From: an uncultured Poribacteria bacterium
Lineage (GTDB): Bacteria > Poribacteria > WGA-4E > WGA-3G
Direction of reading: 5' to 3'
Length of the DNA stretch: 64,000 bases
Assembly: GCA_951812525.1 (NCBI GenBank)
Contig: OX638316.1
Span: 2,970,506-3,034,505 of the forward strand
The position numbers were made by a program, and so were the translations under genes. The notes under the pieces are model-generated. The model was not told the origin of the DNA, made no database searches, and worked only from the letters and a program-made list of their open reading frames with translations. Position 1 is the stretch's first letter. The number at the start of each line of letters is the position of its first letter. Shown in pieces: positions 52,649-59,541 of the stretch.

Positions 52649-53036
52649 TTATTAATATTCTTTTAGACTTGACTCTTCTACCTAAGTGGGATATAGACGA
52701 TTTGATTAAAGAATTCGTCTTCGTGCGATGAGCGGCGATGAGAATCAACTCCTCAAGAACCACGCGCATTGGCATGTTGAGGTCAATTGTAAAAATGCCC
52801 GGTACATGGTGTCCTTCTGCCAAATGATCAGCAAGATGTTGAGGCATACTTTTCCTGTTGTTTGTTATCAAACTAAAATTGTTCTGCTCACACCAGTGCA
52901 GGAGTTCAGGGTCAGATGTGCCTCTTGCAGGGGCACCTTCATCTCCAATCGCCAAGACTATGAGTGATGGTTCGTGATAGAGCAATTGCGTTTGGTAGAC
53001 TGGAGGAATATGTTCGTCTAAGAGATACAGACGCAT
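52638..53036 (-). CDS. DUF5615 PIN-like protein, probable toxin
   Basis: A 132-residue protein. 'MRLYLLDEHIPPVYQTQLL' gives the Asp-Glu of the PIN-like active site, 'PARGTSDPELLHWCEQNNFSLITNNRKSMP' gives the central Asp and the Thr-Asn-Asn segment, and 'VPGIFTIDL' follows. DUF5615 / Mut7-C-like proteins are predicted RNases and are commonly the toxin partner of DUF433 antitoxins. It follows a DUF433 gene by 17 bases. The C-terminal 25 residues, rich in basic residues, are extra. Its 3' end runs into a family B palindrome. Confidence 0.82.
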   Translation of the reverse strand: MRLYLLDEHIPPVYQTQLLYHEPSLIVLAIGDEGAPARGTSDPELLHWCEQNNFSLITNNRKSMPQHLADHLAEGHHVPGIFTIDLNMPMRVVLEELILIAAHRTKTNSLIKSSISHLGRRVKSKRILIRQG

Positions 53037-53053
53037 CTTTGTTCCTGTCTGTT

Positions 53054-53437
53054 TTAAGTCTCATCGGATGGTGTATTAGACGAACGTGCTGTCAGTGTAT
53101 CTATTTTCGTCGTTTGTGTTGTCTTTTCCCGTTCCTCTAAGAGTTTGCGGAGGCGAACAACACCGGGTGGCGGATTTTTTTCATATTCCTCCCGTGCTGT
53201 TTGGCAATATTCCAAATAATCTGTCAAATACGCGCCGATCTTTTCCTGATTTTGTAGGTAATACAGAATCGTCGCGTAAACCTGCTCCAATGTAAGCGTA
53301 TGGAAACGTTCAGCGATTGCCTCTGGCGTTTGTGAGCGGTGAATATACTCGTATAAGACACTCTCAATGCCAATGCGCGTGCCTTTTATACGAATATCGT
53401 CCGCAGCCAAGAAGTTGAAGTAAGTTTCAATTTGCAT
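53054..53437 (-). CDS. DUF433 protein, probable antitoxin
   Basis: A 127-residue protein with the DUF433 core: 'DIRIKGTRIGIESVLYEYIHRSQTPEAIAERFHTLTLEQVYATILYYLQNQ' (about residues 12-65). DUF433 has a winged-helix fold, binds DNA and pairs with DUF5615 proteins. A charged, Pro-containing tail (about 65-127) extends beyond the core and may cover the toxin. It is second in a three-gene minus operon (53620 to 52638). Confidence 0.85.
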   Translation of the reverse strand: MQIETYFNFLAADDIRIKGTRIGIESVLYEYIHRSQTPEAIAERFHTLTLEQVYATILYYLQNQEKIGAYLTDYLEYCQTAREEYEKNPPPGVVRLRKLLEEREKTTQTTKIDTLTARSSNTPSDET

Positions 53438-53461
53438 GTATGTGTCTCGGTTAGTGACAGT

Positions 53462-53620
53462 TTACTTGTCATTGGAACTGGTTGTGTTTGTCTGTGTTTT
53501 CAAAGTCGCTGCTTCTCGCTCAAGCCTCTCATGGATAACCTTATCTACTGCACGTTGAATCTGTCGTCGTGTGAACTTCCCTCTTTTGAGTGGATATTTG
53601 ACGGTTCTTTGCCTTGCCAT
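53462..53620 (-). CDS. 52-residue basic protein upstream of the DUF433/DUF5615 pair
   Basis: ATG 53620 with GGAG about 9 bases upstream. It encodes a very basic peptide, 'MARQRTVKYPLKRGKFTRRQ' then 'IQRAVDKVIHERLEREA', ending in a polar Thr/Asn/Ser tail. It lies 24 bases before the DUF433 gene in the same direction. A role as a DNA-binding partner or leader is possible but unproven; no family was recognised. Confidence 0.6.
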   Translation of the reverse strand: MARQRTVKYPLKRGKFTRRQIQRAVDKVIHERLEREAATLKTQTNTTSSNDK

Positions 53621-53644
53621 GTGAATTATCTCCATCCATATTCT

Positions 53645-53667
53645 TTAGCCCCAGCGGGGCGACATGT
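53645..53667. repeat. Palindrome family D, copy 2
   Basis: 'TTAGCCCCAGCGGGGCGACATGT', 52 bases before the identical copy 3; the two with their spacers form a short direct repeat. Confidence 0.7.
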
Positions 53668-53696
53668 CTATAGAAAAACGTTCCATCCATATTCCT

Positions 53697-53719
53697 TAGC
53701 CCCAGCGGGGCGGCATGTA
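53697..53719. repeat. Palindrome family D, copy 3
   Basis: 'TTAGCCCCAGCGGGGCGGCATGT'. Copies 2 and 3 share about 30 bases including the 'CCATCCATATTC(T/C)TTAGCC' lead, so they form a tandem direct repeat beside the end of the restriction-modification gene. Confidence 0.7.
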
Positions 53720-53762
53720 TATAGGGGCTCACGTTGAAATACGTTTCGAAACAATATATTCT

Positions 53763-56723
53763 TTATTCGTCAACATACCAACTCGGGAAAGGGATGCCCT
53801 TTAACTTAAGCCTAGCCAATTCTGCGTCAAGGTGGCACCTGGACTTCTTTCCGCCATGGATGCTTGGTTCAGCGCAGAGCATCTCACGCAAAGTTTGCAT
53901 GGACGCGAGGACATCTATATCCATGATACCAAGCACTTCCGTCAGAAGATCTGTATCTAGTTCGTGTCGAACAAGGTCACGGGCACATTCATTGACGGGC
54001 AGCATTCGCTTATATTTTAACCGCTCAAAGAGAACCTTGGCGTTTGCTAACTGTTTATCGGAGAGTCGACGAACATCCAACGTTGGCAGCGTTTCTAAAG
54101 TCTTCTGACGCAACCTACCACGTCCCATTTGCTGTCTACTACAGTGTGACCAATGACAAAACAATCCTAATGTTGAGTTGCACCAAAGTGTCCAAGCAAC
54201 TTCGTGAGCCAGGTCGTTGAGCAATACATTTATCATTGAAGTTATCCCGATGGAAGGGTTCTCAGTGAAGGAAGATATCACCGAGTTTGCACCGAAGGTT
54301 AAATTAAGGTGATAATGGGTTTTGCTGAAGCAGTCTAAGACGCGTTTAACCATGGCATTATCGTTTGAACGCGGTATGGCAGTGTAGTCTGGCACAGCAA
54401 CCATGGCTCGCTGTAGAGGCGCGTTAACTTTCCATAACGCGTAGTAGCCATCACTGTTTGGTTCACATCCTTCCACCATAGTAAATGGTCCATCTTTTTC
54501 TCTAGAAGCATCTGCTGAACCAACCTTCGCAATATCTTTTACTTGGCAAATATGAATAGGGACAACGCCTCTTGACATAGGAAGATGGAGTTTTCCATTT
54601 CTGAGTCTGTGTGCTGCCTGCAGTAATGCCATAGACCTCGCGCGTGTTGCTATCCAGGTGCTGTTACCATTTATTGGACAATCTAATATTTGTCCACTGT
54701 TTGTGTTTCCCACGTTGATAATATCGCCACCATTAGGAGTATCTTCGAGTTTCCGTGGGACATTACTTCGATTAATCCGGTTCGCGATTTCTATTGCTTC
54801 GAGGGCACTTTGAGGTCTCTGATTCAAGCAGACAAATTTGCCTCGCCCTGTATTGTCTCCTATACCCTTTGTTGCAACTACAATGCACTCTGCCATACTG
54901 GTATCTGCGGAGAATGCACTGTCTTGTCCTTTCGCTTGTGCCATAGTTATCACGATTAAATTGTGATATTCAGTTGTCCACATATCCCGAATTTTTTGTG
55001 TCGTAGGTGAGACTAATACTGTTAGGGGTAAAATGAAACCCATAGTGCCGCCACGCTTTAGTTTTTTGTCTGCAAGGTCTATAAAGTAGGAAGCAAAACC
55101 GCTTGCTCCGTCGGCTACTCTTGTGTCTTTAGTCTGCCGTGCTGCCTGCATAGCTCGCTGTTCTTCCTCGGGACGGTCGCTGCCTTGAAATGTAGACTTT
55201 GGTATACCGGTGTTACTGTCTGATCCAGGTCTTGTGAAAGGTGGATTCTGTATCACAATATCAAAACCTCTATGTTGGAACGCTTGTTGGAGTTTAACTG
55301 CCGTGTTCTCTTTACCTCCGATTTGTTCTACTTCAGGGTCTAGTAACGACACATCGTCGAGCAATTCCAAAGAACCTATCGCGTAACTTCCGTCATCCAT
55401 AAGTCCGTATGGTGCCGTAAGTATTCGGGTATCTCCGATTTTAGTATCGGCATATCTGCTTGCAAGAGCTGCTGCAGTTAAATGTGTAGCATTGGGCATA
55501 ACATCAGCGCCAGCGATATTTTCCTCAAGCATCTTTTGGTGAATGTGCCTTCCGTTTCCACCATGCTGTTCGTATAGAGATAAGATTCGTTGATATACAC
55601 CATTGAGCAGGGCACCTGTCCCACAGGCAAAGTCCGCTATTTTTGGAAGTTTGCCTTCAGGCAGTTCAGGCATCACGAGAGTTGACAACAACACCGCGCT
55701 CTCTGGCAGTGTGTAGTTTGCCTTAACGTATTTCCTGTCGGTAATTAGTTTTTGAAAGACTATGCCTGAGAGTTCGTGGATTTGCGCTATGCCGGTGTCG
55801 ACGAGGTCTTTGGCAGCTTCACAGAGGAGAGTTAAGATAGGTTTCACCAGTTTATCGTCAAAAGCGAGTGCCTCAACGAGGTCACGAGCATCTTCAAATA
55901 TGGGACGGTAGTTGACCTTGAGGATAGTGTTCCAGTCAGTGACGACGACGGCGTAGTCAATCATAGGTAGAAGTTGGCTAAGCGAGCGAACCGCCCCTAT
56001 ACCTGCTTTCCCAGCAAGTGAACTTTGGAAGACGAAAGCATCGGTGATAATCAATGCAGCCATGCGAAGGGTTTGTATATTGAGTTTTTCTTTTTCGTCA
56101 TCTTTGTCTTTTGGGAAAACTTCTTGGTGAAGGATTCCTTCAATTTTAGTGCCGATAGCACAGTGATCGACAATTGCATCTTCAAGTAGGTGAGCCGCGC
56201 TGTCAATACTCTGTTCCATTTCCTCTGCTGCTTGTTCAAGTTGGGAATTGGGTATTGCACCGACCTGTAACGCATTGGCAATGTCTTTCACTGTGCCAAT
56301 TGCCCATCCGTCTTTTGGGAAATGTCCAACGGTATCTCCAAGAGTACTGACAAGTTTGTACTGCAGGTCGTCAGCTGCGCGTAGTTGGGAATTGATGTCT
56401 CGTCCCCGCATTGTTTTAAAACGCTCAGGGTACAGGATTGCCATGACGTTATTGAGGGTTTTCTTGGAAGTATGGTATTCTGCTTCCAATTCATAAACGA
56501 GTCTTGTTTCGGCTTGTTTGATGAGATTTTTGGCGTTGGTGGTAGTCGCGAATTTGGCTTCTATACCGACGGGTTCTCTACCTCGTTCGATCACAAGAGC
56601 ATCAAGTTCACTGTTGCCTTTGAAAAAAGCGTTGACTTCTGTTTCAAGTTCCCATCCGTGGCGCATATTTCGTAGGATGTTCACCAATTCGTTTGTGATT
56701 GTTGTTTCACGTCGGTTCGGCAT
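53763..56723 (-). CDS. Single-chain restriction-modification enzyme (N6-adenine methylase with PD-(D/E)XK motif)
   Basis: A 986-residue protein. The N-terminal region has a nuclease pattern D41-x13-E55-x-K57 ('NSELDALV...PVGIEAK') preceded by acidic residues E27/E29. After a helical spacer comes the methylase: SAM motif I 'DFACGTG' at 364-369 and the catalytic 'NPPF' at 493-496, characteristic of N6-adenine or N4-cytosine methylases. The C-terminal part (about 700-986) would hold target recognition. No separate HsdR/HsdS gene is near, so it is probably Type IIG/IIL-like. I set the start at ATG 56723 (AGGA 7 bases upstream). It is flanked by family D palindromes. Confidence 0.82.
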   Translation of the reverse strand: MPNRRETTITNELVNILRNMRHGWELETEVNAFFKGNSELDALVIERGREPVGIEAKFATTTNAKNLIKQAETRLVYELEAEYHTSKKTLNNVMAILYPERFKTMRGRDINSQLRAADDLQYKLVSTLGDTVGHFPKDGWAIGTVKDIANALQVGAIPNSQLEQAAEEMEQSIDSAAHLLEDAIVDHCAIGTKIEGILHQEVFPKDKDDEKEKLNIQTLRMAALIITDAFVFQSSLAGKAGIGAVRSLSQLLPMIDYAVVVTDWNTILKVNYRPIFEDARDLVEALAFDDKLVKPILTLLCEAAKDLVDTGIAQIHELSGIVFQKLITDRKYVKANYTLPESAVLLSTLVMPELPEGKLPKIADFACGTGALLNGVYQRILSLYEQHGGNGRHIHQKMLEENIAGADVMPNATHLTAAALASRYADTKIGDTRILTAPYGLMDDGSYAIGSLELLDDVSLLDPEVEQIGGKENTAVKLQQAFQHRGFDIVIQNPPFTRPGSDSNTGIPKSTFQGSDRPEEEQRAMQAARQTKDTRVADGASGFASYFIDLADKKLKRGGTMGFILPLTVLVSPTTQKIRDMWTTEYHNLIVITMAQAKGQDSAFSADTSMAECIVVATKGIGDNTGRGKFVCLNQRPQSALEAIEIANRINRSNVPRKLEDTPNGGDIINVGNTNSGQILDCPINGNSTWIATRARSMALLQAAHRLRNGKLHLPMSRGVVPIHICQVKDIAKVGSADASREKDGPFTMVEGCEPNSDGYYALWKVNAPLQRAMVAVPDYTAIPRSNDNAMVKRVLDCFSKTHYHLNLTFGANSVISSFTENPSIGITSMINVLLNDLAHEVAWTLWCNSTLGLFCHWSHCSRQQMGRGRLRQKTLETLPTLDVRRLSDKQLANAKVLFERLKYKRMLPVNECARDLVRHELDTDLLTEVLGIMDIDVLASMQTLREMLCAEPSIHGGKKSRCHLDAELARLKLKGIPFPSWYVDE

Positions 56724-56758
56724 GATATTTCCTTTGTTTTTCAATAGAATCTATACAC

Positions 56759-56780
56759 ATGTCGCCCCGCTGGGGCTGAA
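56759..56780. repeat. Palindrome family D, copy 4 (inverted)
   Basis: 'ATGTCGCCCCGCTGGGGCTGAA', inverted relative to copies 2 and 3. With them it brackets the restriction-modification gene as an inverted pair. Confidence 0.7.
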
Positions 56781-56807
56781 GAATTGGCTGAGAAACGCTG
56801 CTATACA

Positions 56808-56830
56808 CATATCGTCCCTCTGGGACTCAA
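56808..56830. repeat. Palindrome family D, diverged copy
   Basis: 'CATATCGTCCCTCTGGGACTCAA', keeping the frame with a changed GTCCC/GGGAC stem. Confidence 0.5.
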
Positions 56831-56939
56831 ACCCTCAACGCACAAATCAACCTCAATCCGCGTAATCTGAGTAATCTGTGATTCAGACAATCAACAACGG
56901 CTCCACTCAATTAAATCCTTAACCTTCATCAAACCGCGC

Positions 56940-56975
56940 CAATTACCGCGCAAGCTGATCCGGCGGCTTTGGATG
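56940..56975 (-). pseudogene. Second copy of the PhyH 3' end
   Basis: 'AATTACCGCGCAAGCTGATCCGGCGGCTTTGG' closely matches the end of the PhyH gene at 57263-57290 ('AATTACCGCATAGGCTGATCCGGCGGCTGAGG'). Read on the minus strand it gives '...PKPPDQLAR' and a stop, against '...PQPPDQPMR' and a stop. It is a short duplicated remnant about 320 bases from the intact copy, with hicB between. Confidence 0.6.
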
Positions 56976-57000
56976 GCATATTGCTAGATTCGCGCCGAGA

Positions 57001-57225
57001 TTAATGCGGATGACACACCTGGCTCGTTTTGAACAGGTAAACTTGACGAGGCTGGGAAACAACATCTCCGTCTTCTCGTAGTCCTTCCATATGAAATTCG
57101 ATGGCTTCAGCAATCAGTTTCCTGACTTCCTCTATTGTCTCACCTACAGCAATGCATCGGGGAAGATCGGGAACATAAGCACTACAACTGTTTTCACCTT
57201 CTTCAAAAATAACGATATATTCCAT
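57001..57225 (-). CDS. HicB-family antitoxin-like protein (orphan)
   Basis: A 74-residue protein of the HicB-like partial RNase H fold: 'MEYIVIFEEGENSCSAYVPDLPRCIAVGETIEEVRKLIAEAIEFHMEGLREDG' is a full core. HicB antitoxins block HicA mRNA interferases, but no HicA gene (a dsRBD-like protein of about 60-80 residues) is seen on either side. No C-terminal DNA-binding domain is present beyond a short tail ending 'CHPH'. I prefer ATG 57225 (AAGGTGG upstream) over the in-frame GTG at 57237. It sits between the end of a PhyH gene and a copy of that end. Confidence 0.83.
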   Translation of the reverse strand: MEYIVIFEEGENSCSAYVPDLPRCIAVGETIEEVRKLIAEAIEFHMEGLREDGDVVSQPRQVYLFKTSQVCHPH

Positions 57226-57264
57226 GAGTTTATCCACCTTACTCTGTAATCCCAGATGTATGAA

Positions 57265-58017
57265 TTACCGCATAGGCTGATCCGGCGGCTGAGGCTGAGA
57301 ATCAAACCCATAAATCCGCCGCATCGTCGGCGTAGCACGCTCGACGACTTCCGGCTTGAGGTGATGCACGAAGTCAAACATCGGCTTGACAAAAGAACGA
57401 CAACAAAAACAGATCAACGCAATACGCTGCTTATCAGTTTTGTTAGCACCGGCGGAATGCCAAATCGCACCGTTGAACAGGAATACGGAGCCTTTTGGGG
57501 CAGACAATCTGACTTCATCGGGGTGATGTGTAGTGCCGGGAGGCGGTTTTTTCCGTTGGAGATGGATACCCGGTACATGGCGTGTGCCACCGTTTTCCGG
57601 TGTGAAATCGTCGAGCAACCAGAGACTGTTGGCGACCAACGGGAAACTGGGGAGCGGCTCCGGCATTCCGCCTAATACACTATCTACATGGTAACCGCCA
57701 TCCGACGCGCCCGGATCGATGATGTTAGAAGTGAGTGTGCTAAGAGTATAGTCGGGACCGAGCACGTGTTCAAAGAAGGGCATCACCTTTGGGTGGGCGA
57801 CCATTTTCTCGTATATCTCACCTTTGTTTACCAACCAACGGACGTGCTGTCCACGTCCGTCGGTGTGTTGGCGCGCCAACCCGTTCTGCTTCTCCTCTTC
57901 TGCCAATCGGAGTACATCGGCTCTGTAGACTTCGATCTCCGCGTCGGAGAGCACATCCGGGATGACGATGCATCCCTGCTCGTCCAACTGTTTCTTTTGC
58001 GCATCGGTAATACCCAT
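57265..58017 (-). CDS. PhyH-family dioxygenase
   Basis: A 250-residue phytanoyl-CoA dioxygenase-like protein. 'LDEQGCIVIPDVLSDAEIEVYRADV' opens it. 'SDGGYHVDSVLGGMPEPLP' has H-x-D, 'ENGGTRHVPGIHLQRKKPPPG' the loop and 'FLFNGAIWHSAGANKTDKQRIALI' the distal His and Arg. The iron site is complete. The C-terminus 'SQPQPPDQPMR' is the part duplicated at 56940. RBS GGAG before the ATG. It lies 133 bases after the DUF362 gene in the same direction. Substrate unknown. Confidence 0.9.
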   Translation of the reverse strand: MGITDAQKKQLDEQGCIVIPDVLSDAEIEVYRADVLRLAEEEKQNGLARQHTDGRGQHVRWLVNKGEIYEKMVAHPKVMPFFEHVLGPDYTLSTLTSNIIDPGASDGGYHVDSVLGGMPEPLPSFPLVANSLWLLDDFTPENGGTRHVPGIHLQRKKPPPGTTHHPDEVRLSAPKGSVFLFNGAIWHSAGANKTDKQRIALICFCCRSFVKPMFDFVHHLKPEVVERATPTMRRIYGFDSQPQPPDQPMR

Positions 58018-58150
58018 TTTGAACGCTCCTTCATAACTTTTCTGTTCAGAAGATTCCGCTCTGATTAGATAAAGAACCTTAAATCAGAAATCCCTTAAAA
58101 TCAGCGTCATCCGTGTCATCTGTGGTAATCCGCGATTCAGACAAAGAAGA

Positions 58151-59365
58151 TTATGCAGCGAAGGGCTTCAGGCAGTCCTCATAGACGTCGAAACGTTCAC
58201 CTTCGTGTTCTTCAGCATCGACGAGTTTCAGCCAGAGTGCACTGTCCTTCTTGTCACCGCTCAACTGCCGACGGCTGCCGAGATTCGACGGGTCGGGTCC
58301 AGCCCAGACGACTTCGCCGCCTTGCATGTAAATGAAGTTATCGCGATACCGGTCGATGAGTGACTTCTGGTTTTCGAGGTAAACTAATCCTTGCTCACAG
58401 GTTGTCCGTCGCCAGTTAGCGACTGTCTCTGCGGTATCCGTTTCGACGGAATCGAACTCCGCTAAAGGTGCCGTAACTTCGCTCTCCCAATCGATCTCAT
58501 CAAGGTTGACCGTGCCGTATCCACGCTGCGCAGCAATGAGGATATGGTTCCGATCGCGTTTGAATGGAGGCGTGGGCCAGTCGGACTGCGGATCGTGTCC
58601 CATCAGGTGCATACCGACAGTGTCCGTAGAGATTGGATGATCGCCAGCGATGAGCGCGTTACAGATTCTGCCTACGCCACCCCATTCACGTCCCCACTGT
58701 CCCGTCAACGCATCGATGATATTGAGGCACGGCTTCGTGATGAGTGCCAGATCAGGGAGTACGTAGGAGAGACGGATGAGATGGTGATAATAACTCCGTG
58801 TCCGACCCTCTGGCAGTAGCATCGGAGGTAACCCGAACAGGTTTTTCGTGCATAGGGTGATGCCCATGAAAGCGTGGTTTTTCATCTTCGCTACGGAGAC
58901 GACCGCGTCGGCATCGTCGAAACAGGAGCTCAGTGTGTAGCGGTCGAACATAGAACCGCCACCGGGAACATCGTAGTCCTTAAATGGAGGTAGGTTGGAA
59001 TCGACGAATTGCACGTCGAATTCTTTCAGATGGTGTTCGTAGTTGAAATTCGGAGGCATCCGATGCCCATGCGTGTATGGGTTCGTGTCTGTGGCGACAA
59101 GCTGTGCCGTGGTGTGCTCTTTAATCAGGCGTAGGACGGCACGGCAGGTAGCATCATCTACTAATTCTCGGCGGCGACCCTCGTAGTAGATAATCCGCTC
59201 AGGTGGCTTCATCATGTTAAATTTCATGACAACCTTCTTGGCATTTTCGATCGGTTTCCAAGCACGGGTGAGGGGGTCAGTGATGCGGCGTAGCGTCTGA
59301 TAGATTTCCTCTTCGGTTGCGCGATAATCGCAGTGTGCGGCTCTAACTTTGAACTGTTTTTCCAT
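58151..59365 (-). CDS. DUF362 domain protein
   Basis: A 404-residue protein of the DUF362 family. 'KKVVMKFNMMKPPER' (about 40-55), 'ADAVVSVAKMKNHAFMGITLCTKNLFGLPP' (about 165-195) and 'NIIDALTGQWGREWGG' (about 230-245) with 'LIAGDHPISTDTVGMHLMG' are the family blocks. No Cys-rich ferredoxin part is seen, unlike many relatives. I set the start at ATG 59365 (GGAG 6 bases upstream), just after a good promoter. Function of the family is not known. Confidence 0.87.
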   Translation of the reverse strand: MEKQFKVRAAHCDYRATEEEIYQTLRRITDPLTRAWKPIENAKKVVMKFNMMKPPERIIYYEGRRRELVDDATCRAVLRLIKEHTTAQLVATDTNPYTHGHRMPPNFNYEHHLKEFDVQFVDSNLPPFKDYDVPGGGSMFDRYTLSSCFDDADAVVSVAKMKNHAFMGITLCTKNLFGLPPMLLPEGRTRSYYHHLIRLSYVLPDLALITKPCLNIIDALTGQWGREWGGVGRICNALIAGDHPISTDTVGMHLMGHDPQSDWPTPPFKRDRNHILIAAQRGYGTVNLDEIDWESEVTAPLAEFDSVETDTAETVANWRRTTCEQGLVYLENQKSLIDRYRDNFIYMQGGEVVWAGPDPSNLGSRRQLSGDKKDSALWLKLVDAEEHEGERFDVYEDCLKPFAA

Positions 59366-59399
59366 TGTAGTCTCCAGTGCAGATGGGTGATTTTGCAAG

Positions 59400-59428
59400 A
59401 TAGTAACATCTTAGAAAAAAAATGTCAA
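59400..59428 (-). promoter_or_regulatory. Sigma-70-type promoter of the DUF362 gene
   Basis: On the minus strand TTGACA (59428-59423), a 17-base spacer with a T-run, and TACTAT (59405-59400). The leader to the ATG at 59365 is about 28 bases. This is the best consensus promoter in the window. Confidence 0.75.
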
Positions 59429-59541
59429 GTCTCTCAGTGGTGTAGCCAAGATCATTTGGTTTTTCAATAATTTATATACTAATTTCTGACAACTATGAAA
59501 TCATGTAGGTTGGGTTGAACGAATATGAAATCCAACTTTTG

